Source: a virus. Taken from it: a stretch of 27,965 nucleotides of DNA. Shown piece by piece: positions 20,148 through 27,490 of the stretch. The notes below the pieces were generated by a model. The model ran no database searches and was not told the origin of the DNA. It saw nothing but the letters and a program-made list of their open reading frames with translations. Made by a program: the position numbers and the translations under genes. Within the stretch, counting starts at the first letter, position 1. Every line of letters starts with the position of its first letter. The DNA lies in the IMG/VR virus record IMGVR_UViG_3300032116_001056, positions 1-27,965 of that record, one strand, 5' to 3'.

Positions 20148-21848
20148 ATGGCGACAGAATTACAGCAGATCGAGGAATTGTTAGCAGAATTCCGCAGGTC
20201 CTGTCCGGACACACTGGACTACCAAGAAAGATTAGCAGAAGAATTTGGCATAATCATCAACCAGAGATTCACGGATTATTTCCTCAAGATACGCAGGGTC
20301 CTAGATCTCAATAAAGACATACCACACATGACACGCGGATCCGCAGGATCCAGCCTGGTGTGCTATCTCATGGGCATAACAGATGTGGATCCCATAGAAT
20401 GGCGCATACCCCTGGCCCGATTCCTCAATCCCTTCCGAGACGATCTGCCTGATGTGGACATCGATGTGCCACACCACCAACAAGAGTTGGCCATGCAAAG
20501 GATCTTTGATGCCTGGCCCGGCAAGACTGCTCGCATCAGCAACTATGTGATGTACAAAGAAAAATCGGCCCGGCGCGAAGCAGCCAAGCGCCTGGGCGCT
20601 CGAGGACGCTTGCCCAAGGAAATAGACTATGCCAAACTGGGCGTGGATGTGGAAGAAGCACGCCGCATAGAGAAAAAACTCATGGGCAAGAAACGTTGCC
20701 TGAGCAAGCACTGCGGTGGAGTCATAGTGTTTGATCGCAAGTTACCGCAGAGCCTGTTCCGCGATGACAATCTCATCTTGCTGGACAAAAACGAAGTAGA
20801 GGATCTCGAGCACCTCAAAGTAGACATCCTGGCCAATCGTGGGCTCAGCCAACTCATGGAGATTGATGCCGCCCGCCGGATACACGAATATCCCAAGGAA
20901 GATGATCTCACAGCGGATCTGCTACAGCGCGGGGATGTCTTGGGAGTGACACAGGGAGAATCCCCGGCCATGCGCCGACTGTTCCGAGCCATCAAGCCCA
21001 CGTCTGTAGAAGACTGTGTGTTTGCCACGGCCTTGGTACGACCCGTGGCCGTGGAAGGTCGTAAAAAGGCTTCGTTCTTCCATGACTGGACCAAAAAAAC
21101 TGTGCAAGAGTCGGCCATAGTATGCGAAGACGATGCCATAGAAAAGATCATGAAACTGATCTCTGTAAATGCCTACGAAGCCGACATGTATCGCCGGGCC
21201 TTTGCCAAGCGCAACGAAGAAAAGGTCATGGAGTTCATGGCTCGGCTGGGTGACCACCCTGATCGACACGCCATCTATCAAGAGATGCAGAGTTTATCAG
21301 GTTTTGGCCTGTGCCGCGCACATGCTGTGAACCTTGGCCGCTTGATCTGGGCCCTGGCCTGGCAGAAAGCACACAACCCCAGAGAGTTCTGGCGTGCCGC
21401 ACTCAAGCATTGCCAAGGAAGTTATGCTCGTTGGGTCTATCGCAACGAAGCCAAGCGAGCAGGCTGGGACCTGCGCGATCTTGGATTTGACAACTGGATC
21501 ACTGAAGATCCTGTGGAGTCATTTGTGGAGCATGGCTGCTGGAATTCTCCGGGCTTCTTGCCGCGAATGGGAGTAAGGAATCTCTACTTGGATAAGTTTG
21601 AGTTTGCTGGTATCGTGGCCAACAGCCGGGTATTCCGCAGAGATCGACAAAAATATATTCACTTCATCACCCTGGGAGTAGGCGAAGGAGAGTATGTGGA
21701 CCTTATCGTGGATCGGCCCATTAAGTATGATTCAGGCTCTGTGATAGTAGGACAAGGCGAACGTCAAAACAGAGACGGTAGCCAGTTTTTGATGTGTCAA
21801 AAATCCAATGTCAAAAGCATAAAAATTGACGAGTATCTAAATCAATGA
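20148..21848 (+). CDS. Reduced C-family (DnaE-like) DNA polymerase
   Basis: A 566-residue protein related to bacterial DNA polymerase III alpha. Residues 62-110 hold RGSAGSSLVCYLMGITDVDP and LPDVDIDVPHH, the palm with catalytic Asp104 and Asp106. HLKVDILANRGL gives the third, Asp226. SKHCGGVIV (186-194), GVTQGESPAMRRLFRAIKP (266-284) and GFGLCRAHAVNL (385-396) match fingers and helix-hairpin regions, and residues 490-560 look like an OB-fold. Compared with DnaE (about 1,160 residues), the N-terminal PHP domain (about 270 residues) and the tau/clamp-binding end are missing. So it could polymerise but has no proofreading or PHP domain here. It heads the only plus-strand operon and overlaps the SGNH gene by ATGA. 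T4-like phages normally use a B-family enzyme, so a repair or accessory role is possible. Confidence 0.85.
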   Translation: MATELQQIEELLAEFRRSCPDTLDYQERLAEEFGIIINQRFTDYFLKIRRVLDLNKDIPHMTRGSAGSSLVCYLMGITDVDPIEWRIPLARFLNPFRDDLPDVDIDVPHHQQELAMQRIFDAWPGKTARISNYVMYKEKSARREAAKRLGARGRLPKEIDYAKLGVDVEEARRIEKKLMGKKRCLSKHCGGVIVFDRKLPQSLFRDDNLILLDKNEVEDLEHLKVDILANRGLSQLMEIDAARRIHEYPKEDDLTADLLQRGDVLGVTQGESPAMRRLFRAIKPTSVEDCVFATALVRPVAVEGRKKASFFHDWTKKTVQESAIVCEDDAIEKIMKLISVNAYEADMYRRAFAKRNEEKVMEFMARLGDHPDRHAIYQEMQSLSGFGLCRAHAVNLGRLIWALAWQKAHNPREFWRAALKHCQGSYARWVYRNEAKRAGWDLRDLGFDNWITEDPVESFVEHGCWNSPGFLPRMGVRNLYLDKFEFAGIVANSRVFRRDRQKYIHFITLGVGEGEYVDLIVDRPIKYDSGSVIVGQGERQNRDGSQFLMCQKSNVKSIKIDEYLNQ

Positions 21849-22681
21849 GACTATTCACATTTGGTTGCAGCCACACCTCTTATCACTATCCTACCTGGGC
21901 AGATATCATAGGCAGGAGTTTCACTGAATTTTACAATTGGGGTCGTCCCGGAGCCGGCAATAATTATATTCTCAACGCGATAAATCGATGCCATCTGACT
22001 CATAAATTCCGGCCCGATGATACCGTGATCATACTTTGGTCGGGTTTGGCTAGAATTGATTACTATCAGATCAATGAATGGTCTCACTTTGTGAATCAAT
22101 ATTTTGATCTATCTCGCAAAGATATACCGTTGTCATGTCCTGTCGGTTATCAATGGTTGTCATTTGCGTGGATGGCATCTGTACAGTACATGCTAGATTA
22201 CCTCAAGATCAACTATAAAATGTTGCATTGGCAGGAATTTGATGGCGATACTGAGCCATACAAACTCTATGGTCCAATCTTAGACCGTATCAAATATGCA
22301 CCCATGACGCCCAATCAAAAACCATATCGTTTACATCCACAGAGTTTAAAATCTGCGCGGCAACTTTACGATAGGATGGCAGGTGCAAGTTGGCCCCCGT
22401 TGGATCAAATTCTAGATGGACAGTATCGCAACATGCCTCTTGATGCATTTGTGAAACAAGAACTATATGACTTTTGTGACATGATTAAGCAAGACAGAAC
22501 GATATCTTCAAATCTTTGGAACACAGTTGATATGCATCCAAGTCCATTGCAACACCTTGCCTGGGTCAATGAACATTTACCAGAATATCCTGTGTCTCCA
22601 ATCACAATTGATTGGATCACGGACATAGATTCAAAACTATCGGCCGGTAAACACTATGACTTTGACTTCAAACACTTTTGA
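21845..22681 (+). CDS. SGNH/GDSL-hydrolase-like protein (DUF6071-type)
   Basis: A 278-residue protein. Block I is FGCSHTSYHYPTWADII, with Ser9 in the nucleophile place of GDS. Block II is NWGRPGAGNNYIL (Gly/Asn), and DMHPSP near residue 230 supplies the Asp-x-His pair of block V. This pattern is that of phage SGNH-type proteins (DUF6071-like, as I recall the family), which may act on cell-surface or sugar esters; no substrate is known. Start overlaps the polymerase stop by ATGA. It ends inside the last codons of the helicase gene on the other strand (14-base overlap), with no terminator between. Codons are richer in A/T than the polymerase gene before it, suggesting separate acquisition. Confidence 0.78.
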   Translation: MRLFTFGCSHTSYHYPTWADIIGRSFTEFYNWGRPGAGNNYILNAINRCHLTHKFRPDDTVIILWSGLARIDYYQINEWSHFVNQYFDLSRKDIPLSCPVGYQWLSFAWMASVQYMLDYLKINYKMLHWQEFDGDTEPYKLYGPILDRIKYAPMTPNQKPYRLHPQSLKSARQLYDRMAGASWPPLDQILDGQYRNMPLDAFVKQELYDFCDMIKQDRTISSNLWNTVDMHPSPLQHLAWVNEHLPEYPVSPITIDWITDIDSKLSAGKHYDFDFKHF

Positions 22682-24074
22682 TTTGATTCAATAGGCTTTT
22701 AAGTTTTGATGACTGTACTTCTGCCGTGATTTTTCCTGGCTCGTCAGCAACAGTGGCATTGGGTTCGTCGTCTGTCAAGGTACTTTTGGCCTTGATCGAC
22801 TCATAGATCGATGGCGCACGTTTTTTGAACTCTTGATAACCTTCATCCTGCGCAAGATCTCGGATGCGCAGGCTTTCGATATCAAATTCCAGCTCCACTT
22901 TCTGTCCTACACCCGAGGAACTACGAGTCTTCATCAACTGTAATTGATAGCGACCACGCTCACGCATGGCTCTCGATGTAAAGATACCAAATACGTTGTC
23001 CGCAGTATTGATCTTAGAAATACCACCTGAGATATGGCTATGGTCAAACTCAATTTCTTCCACTGCCGCACGATTCAACTGGCTTGCTGTGACAAATAAG
23101 ATGTTGAGTTCTTTGGCCAGGTTGCGCAGTTCTTCCGACACATATTTGTCTTTGACAAACAGGTCATTGGGTGATACCTTGGCACTCACTGGCATGAGTA
23201 GATCCAAATAATCCACACACAGGAAATCTGCCTTCAATCCGGTCTGTATCTGCAGTTCTTTGAGATACGCCCGGATGTCGTTCACTGTGCTCTGTGCAGG
23301 CATGTATTTGATACGCATCTTGCCCGACTTCTTGCCCATCATCTTGATCTTCATCTCTACGGTGTCAAGGTCTCGGAAGATCTCTTTTTGTGCTGTGTTG
23401 GTGAGCATGCCATCGATACGCATGGCACACAGACCTTCGGAAAGTTCCAAAGTGATGTACACTCCAGAAAGTCCGGCCTCTACCCAATTCACTGCCAAGT
23501 TCTGCATGAACAGGCTCTTGCCCGAGCCCGATCCACCCGCAAAGATCTGCAGTTCGCCGCGATTGAATCCGCCATACAACAGCTTGTCCAAGGCAGGCCA
23601 ACCTGTGCTGTTCTGGCCGTTGTTGTTTTTCAAGGCCATCAATCTCGCACGCGGATCATCAAAGTAATCTGTGCCCATGTCCTTGGTCAAGGATATCTGC
23701 ACTGCATCCTTGATCAGTTTTTCCACAGGATCAAAGTTGCCTTTTTCCAGCAAGTCCGCTGATTTCAAGATCGCACGTTCCAGTTCTTGCCTGCGTGTGA
23801 ATCCTTCAAACTCTTCCAAGAACCAGTCAAAGTGTCCTTCAGTGAGATCAGGGATGTGTTCCAGACGAGTGGATGTGGTAGCCGACACCTGCGCACGGTC
23901 CGGCATGGTCTTGTGCTTGTCGCAGTGTTCTTTTATGAACTCGGCTGCTGGACGCAGGCTGCGATCAAAGTTTTCTGGATTGTAGATGTTCTGCACACGG
24001 ATGTAACTCTGTGCATCCTGCAACATCATCTCCAGGAACAGTCGTTGGACATCAATTCCGTAGTCTTTTAACAA
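22668..24074 (-). CDS. Replicative DNA helicase (T4 gp41/DnaB-like)
   Basis: A 468-residue RecA-fold helicase. The N-terminal 130 residues are a helical domain. The motor has Walker A GGSGSGKS (180-187), the GVYITLELS strand, Walker B FLCVDYLDLL (Asp288), and the TASQLNR sensor motif near residue 330, then ISGGISKINTADN and LMKTRSSSGVG with the likely arginine finger. Length matches T4 gp41 (475). Role: hexameric 5'-3' unwinding at the phage fork, working with the primase encoded directly upstream (23-base overlap). The C-terminal 40 residues (DDEPNATVADEPG to SLLNQIKSV) are a disordered linker and short helix that may bind a partner. The 3' end overlaps the convergent SGNH gene. Confidence 0.94.
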   Translation of the reverse strand: MLKDYGIDVQRLFLEMMLQDAQSYIRVQNIYNPENFDRSLRPAAEFIKEHCDKHKTMPDRAQVSATTSTRLEHIPDLTEGHFDWFLEEFEGFTRRQELERAILKSADLLEKGNFDPVEKLIKDAVQISLTKDMGTDYFDDPRARLMALKNNNGQNSTGWPALDKLLYGGFNRGELQIFAGGSGSGKSLFMQNLAVNWVEAGLSGVYITLELSEGLCAMRIDGMLTNTAQKEIFRDLDTVEMKIKMMGKKSGKMRIKYMPAQSTVNDIRAYLKELQIQTGLKADFLCVDYLDLLMPVSAKVSPNDLFVKDKYVSEELRNLAKELNILFVTASQLNRAAVEEIEFDHSHISGGISKINTADNVFGIFTSRAMRERGRYQLQLMKTRSSSGVGQKVELEFDIESLRIRDLAQDEGYQEFKKRAPSIYESIKAKSTLTDDEPNATVADEPGKITAEVQSSKLKSLLNQIKSV

Positions 24075-25041
24075 GTTGCTTCTTCCTTAGTTCTATCTTG
24101 ATTTTACTGGTTTCTCTGGCTTGGAATATATGTATCAAGGTCACCAATTGGCCAAAGCACTTTACTGCATCATTGACATCTTTGATGTTCGATGGCCACT
24201 CAGGCATGCTCACTGCCCAGCCCAGTTCTACGGCACGATCAACCAGTTTCATGCCGGCTTCGTCCTGATCTGGAACCACAGTGACTTCGCGATCCAAGCT
24301 GCGTATCAATCTGGCCTGTGCATCGTTGATTTCAGCATGCAACACAGCCAACCCTGCGATGCTGAGTGCGTCAAACACGCCCTCGACAACGATCGCATGT
24401 TTCCAATTGGGGCCTTGTAGATCTGTACCAAACACATAGCCTGGTTGCATGTCATGGATATATCGTGGATTATGATCATCAAAGAATCTCTGGGTATGTC
24501 CTACTATGCGCCCGTCATAGGTAAATGGTATGATCACACCCTGCCGACGGCTGAACTTGTCATCGGGCTGACCATGTATCATGCCCGTGGGGTAGTTCTC
24601 CGGCACACAGCGATCTCTGAGGTATTGCCAATGCACTGGCATGTGCTGATCTATCAGTGCAAAGGTATCGGGCAGTTCTCGGTCTTCAAATTCAATGCCT
24701 TGTACCGTATTGGCAGTCCTCTGCCGATCGTCCAGGATACCTTGCACACTGCGATGTCGCAGGCTTTCAAGATTGACACGCTCGATCTCTTCCTTGGGTA
24801 CATTCAGCCATTGCAAAAATCTGCGGGCCTTGAAAGACAAGTTGCGGCCCTGGATAAAACTGGCCGTGAATCCACAGTTGAAACAGTGGAAACTCCAGCC
24901 CTGATCATTGACTTTGATCCCACCACGTTGCCGGCGGTCCGAAGATTCGCCGTTGTGAACACAACAAGGTGCATTGAATGATATCCATCCCGACGCGGTA
25001 CTCTTGCGTTTGGTTGGAAGATAAGGGAGTATGTCAATCAC
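24052..25041 (-). CDS. DNA primase (T4 gp61/DnaG-like)
   Basis: A 329-residue primase. A zinc-binding module is formed by Cys26/Cys27 and His29 with Cys53 and Cys56 (NAPCCVHNG...FHCFNCGF). The TOPRIM core has Glu220 in AIVVEGVFDALS and Asp258-x-Asp260 in VVPDQDEAG, and GVIIPFTYDGRIVGHTQRFF (168-187) is the usual preceding strand pair. Length matches T4 gp61 (342). It makes RNA primers on the lagging strand with the helicase whose gene follows by overlap. It begins with GTG at 25041, sharing GTGA with the stop of the SGNH gene upstream. A basic C-terminus (KIKIELRKKQLVKRLRN) may contact DNA or the helicase. Confidence 0.93.
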   Translation of the reverse strand: MIDILPYLPTKRKSTASGWISFNAPCCVHNGESSDRRQRGGIKVNDQGWSFHCFNCGFTASFIQGRNLSFKARRFLQWLNVPKEEIERVNLESLRHRSVQGILDDRQRTANTVQGIEFEDRELPDTFALIDQHMPVHWQYLRDRCVPENYPTGMIHGQPDDKFSRRQGVIIPFTYDGRIVGHTQRFFDDHNPRYIHDMQPGYVFGTDLQGPNWKHAIVVEGVFDALSIAGLAVLHAEINDAQARLIRSLDREVTVVPDQDEAGMKLVDRAVELGWAVSMPEWPSNIKDVNDAVKCFGQLVTLIHIFQARETSKIKIELRKKQLVKRLRN

Positions 25042-25766
25042 TCAATCATTGTAACACGATCTATTTCAGGAATCAACCTTGATGCTATCCATTCATGACC
25101 CTGGATGTTTGGATGGCCCATGGGTGCCAACAGATGTTGTCGATGCGGTAGATATTTGAACTGGGTTTGCAGACATTGGTCTGGCCATAACACAGTGGAT
25201 TTATTGATCACGGTCACGGGTTGCAGAGTATTAAATTGTAACAATCCGCGATGATTTTCTCTTTGTCCATGAAAAAACAACACAGCCTGCCTGTAATTTA
25301 AATCATGAGATTCTGGGCAATCGGTCAGTGCCATGTGTTTTTTAACCATGTCCTCCCATGCTTGCTGAATGGTGGCCTTGCCACTATGTACCCATGCGCT
25401 GTGAACGAAACGGTTCCATGGGGGATCGTTGGCGTAGCACACATGATCTACCTCATAAAAACTGTGGCGGTTGGCATCAGTAAGAGCGACCAAAACCAAA
25501 CACTGATCCAAAGGCACAGATTCGTGTTCGACCCACCACAGATAGGTCCAGATAGTGCTTTGTAAACTACCTCCGGGCAAACCAAAATTCTCTGTGGGCA
25601 CGCCATAATGCCGACCCAACTGCCCCAGAAAACATTGAGATTCTCTGTACACAGTGTTCTCTACTAACACAGGATGTGCGTGGGGGTGATCGATCAAAGC
25701 AGGGTCCAATAACTCGTCGCCCCACATGAAAGAATCTCCAAATCCTACGATTTTATTAAACTTCAT
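25038..25766 (-). CDS. SGNH/GDSL hydrolase family protein
   Basis: A 242-residue protein with a canonical block I, VGFGDSFMWGDELL (Ser12 as nucleophile), a block II Gly in FGLPGGSLQST, and block V in MGHPNIQGHEWIA, where His and Asn/His suit the catalytic pair. This is the second such protein in the window, more canonical (GDS) than the plus-strand one (GCS). Possible esterase or deacetylase acting on host envelope sugars or virion glycans; nothing in the sequence fixes the substrate. Start overlaps the beta-rich gene upstream by ATGA and its stop overlaps primase by GTGA, so translation is coupled to replication genes. Confidence 0.8.
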   Translation of the reverse strand: MKFNKIVGFGDSFMWGDELLDPALIDHPHAHPVLVENTVYRESQCFLGQLGRHYGVPTENFGLPGGSLQSTIWTYLWWVEHESVPLDQCLVLVALTDANRHSFYEVDHVCYANDPPWNRFVHSAWVHSGKATIQQAWEDMVKKHMALTDCPESHDLNYRQAVLFFHGQRENHRGLLQFNTLQPVTVINKSTVLWPDQCLQTQFKYLPHRQHLLAPMGHPNIQGHEWIASRLIPEIDRVTMIE

Positions 25767-26506
25767 CTATAAGTTATGGCTGCTACGTTGCCGTCGCTGA
25801 CCTGTAATGCTAATCTCAAATAAGGATGGAATCCTTGCACATTGATAGCACGACGTGCGGTACTGGTGACAAAATCTAAATGAGATACTGTGTTACTGGT
25901 TTCAAGATCTTGGAAGTTGATATCATACCACATCACGGTCTGTGCCGTGGCATCCACGCTGCCTTGCACACTGATTTCACCAGTATAGTCCACGGTATCA
26001 AACTGGAACGTGGTCAACCTGGTACCATTGGTGGTGATAGTGCTGGTATAGTAAACACTGCTGTCTGGAGCCTGGGAGGGCACAGTCAAGGCCGAACTGG
26101 CCACGAAAGCAGGAAACACAGAGTCCACGATGTCAATGTCTCCGCGTGCTCCAGAGTAATCATCAGTGAACACAGCTTGATTAAGCACGCCTGAGGTGAT
26201 CTCTATGCTCCAGGATGCTGGTTGTGCCTGTAGATTGTCAGTCTCTGCTTGGGTGATCGTGACCTTGGCTCGGCCAGTGGCATTGTTCAGGCTGACCAGT
26301 TCTTTGCTGTACAGCAAGTCTTCACCGTCTTGGCTGATGATGCGAAACGTGAAAGTAGCGCCAGTGATATTCACTGGTTTCTGATCCTGATTAAGGAACT
26401 GGAATAGGATCACGTTGTCTACTCCAAGATTTAATTTTAAACTTTTTGCGTACACAGGATTCCACCTCCGGTCAAACGTCGCACCCACACCCGATATGTC
26501 GATCAA
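25763..26506 (-). CDS. Beta-rich virion protein with BppU-like N-terminus
   Basis: A 247-residue protein. Residues 25-105 read like the N-terminal domain of baseplate or upper-fibre proteins of the BppU type (NVILFQFLNQDQKPVNITGA, TFTFRIISQDGEDLLY, ATGRAKVTITQAETDNLQ, SWSIEITSG), i.e. an immunoglobulin-like sandwich. The second half is another beta-rich region with many Thr/Val/Ser. The start is a TTG at 26506, because an in-frame TAG lies just upstream and there is no ATG nearby. A CATAAATA element at 26571-26578 could be its late promoter. It overlaps the SGNH gene by ATGA. A tail-associated role is inferred. Confidence 0.68.
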   Translation of the reverse strand: MIDISGVGATFDRRWNPVYAKSLKLNLGVDNVILFQFLNQDQKPVNITGATFTFRIISQDGEDLLYSKELVSLNNATGRAKVTITQAETDNLQAQPASWSIEITSGVLNQAVFTDDYSGARGDIDIVDSVFPAFVASSALTVPSQAPDSSVYYTSTITTNGTRLTTFQFDTVDYTGEISVQGSVDATAQTVMWYDINFQDLETSNTVSHLDFVTSTARRAINVQGFHPYLRLALQVSDGNVAAITYR

Positions 26507-26528
26507 TAAAACTTGCTGTATCTGCTAA

Positions 26529-26536
26529 TATAAATA
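26529..26536 (+). promoter_or_regulatory. Perfect T4 late promoter, plus strand
   Basis: TATAAATA, an exact match to the T4 late consensus, 40 bases before the ATG at 26576. Transcription would start near 26543. The leader has AGGAAA as a weak, distant ribosome site. Confidence 0.65.
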
Positions 26537-26570
26537 GGCAGTGGTTGAATACATAGGAAATCTCCGCAGA

Positions 26571-26578
26571 TATTTATG
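26571..26578 (-). promoter_or_regulatory. Late promoter, minus strand, facing the previous one
   Basis: CATAAATA followed by TC on the minus strand. It would start transcription near 26565 toward the TTG at 26506. It overlaps the start codon of the plus-strand gene at 26576, and the two leader RNAs would be complementary over about 20-35 bases. Confidence 0.5.
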
Positions 26579-26953
26579 GGTGAAAACTTGTTCGTGACAC
26601 TAAGCCAGAAGTACCCTTTCATCACCTTGTGCATCCATGCGGGCAACGAATATGTGGGCATCATACAAAATCGCGATGCTGATATCACCAGTCTATATGA
26701 TTTTGGTGACATCCATGATCCTGTGCTAAAACGCCGTTTCTTGGACCTTGGCAGCACCTGGTGGTGGGAAAGCAATCACAGCATTCCTATCAACATATTC
26801 CTGCGTAATGAATGGGACGTTTTCCGCGATTATATACGCACATTCAGCAACAAAGATCTCGAAATCATACATGGCCCTGTGTGCAGTCTCAGCGAGATCA
26901 GCCGGCGCAAAAGTAAACGGAAATCAATCACTTTGGTTCGCAGGGTAGATTAG
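26576..26953 (+). CDS. Conserved T4-like phage protein (STWWWESN motif)
   Basis: A 125-residue protein on the plus strand between two minus-strand operons. It has strands YPFITLCIHAGNEYVGIIQN at the start, then LGSTWWWESNHSIPINIFLR and a FRDYIRTFSNKDLEIIHGPV helix and strand, and a basic end SRRKSKRKSITLVRRVD. I recognise the 'W-W-W-E-S-N-x-x-I-P-I-N-I-F' run from conserved uncharacterised proteins of marine T4-like phages. Its 3' end overlaps the small polymerase-like gene on the other strand by 30 bases. The ATG at 26576 lacks a close ribosome site; a TTG or GTG a few codons on is possible. Confidence 0.75.
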   Translation: MGENLFVTLSQKYPFITLCIHAGNEYVGIIQNRDADITSLYDFGDIHDPVLKRRFLDLGSTWWWESNHSIPINIFLRNEWDVFRDYIRTFSNKDLEIIHGPVCSLSEISRRKSKRKSITLVRRVD

Positions 26954-27490
26954 ATTCATGTGCAAGGCCACCAGTCGGGCATAGCTCACTGCATGGCTTT
27001 TCTTGAATGTATATCCTCGGCTGTCGTCACCGTCCCATACTGACTCAAAAACACGATCCCATGAGTGCCCTTGCAGGTGTGCCTTGCCAGGACGTATTAT
27101 CGATATAAAAGCAGCCATGCGAGGTATGCTGTCTGGGCGCATGGCCGACAGCAGATCAGTATAGTTGCCCACGTGTATCAAGGACTTGGCCCAATCAGAA
27201 TCTTGCCACAGTTTGGCCCAATCTGGCTCCTGGGCCAGCATGCGGTCATAGTGCGCTTGATCTTGGATCAATTGATACACCCCAAGATTCAACAGATCGA
27301 TCTTGAAATATCCGCGTTGCTCTGCGGTTTCATAGTCTATGGCTGCACAATCCAGCACAGGATCTCTGGGTATGTTTTGTATGTACACTCCGGAATTGTG
27401 TCGGCGATCGCCTTGCCTGGCTGGCACATGCTGTATCAATGACAGCACACGGCTTCGGTCTGGCAAGTCTATGTCGATATCTGCGCTCAT
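26924..27490 (-). CDS. Miniature DnaE-like polymerase-core protein
   Basis: A 188-residue protein that keeps the core signatures of C-family polymerases in the right order: SADIDIDLPDR (Asp6 and Asp8 aligning with the DxD of the 566-residue protein), HNSGVYI (31-37, the H-x-x-G-V segment), GYFKIDLLNLGVYQL (Asp65 as third acid), PDSIPRMAAFISIIRPG (119-135) and YTFKKSHAVSYARL (160-173). It lacks PHP, most of the palm/thumb, and the C-terminal domains. Related short proteins exist in T4-like cyanophages with no known function. The start is the ATG at 27490, overlapping the upstream stop as TGATG; a longer frame to 27565 would be mostly overlap. Activity is unknown: it may be a DNA-binding regulator or a minimal enzyme. 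Confidence 0.8.
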   Translation of the reverse strand: MSADIDIDLPDRSRVLSLIQHVPARQGDRRHNSGVYIQNIPRDPVLDCAAIDYETAEQRGYFKIDLLNLGVYQLIQDQAHYDRMLAQEPDWAKLWQDSDWAKSLIHVGNYTDLLSAMRPDSIPRMAAFISIIRPGKAHLQGHSWDRVFESVWDGDDSRGYTFKKSHAVSYARLVALHMNLIYPANQSD

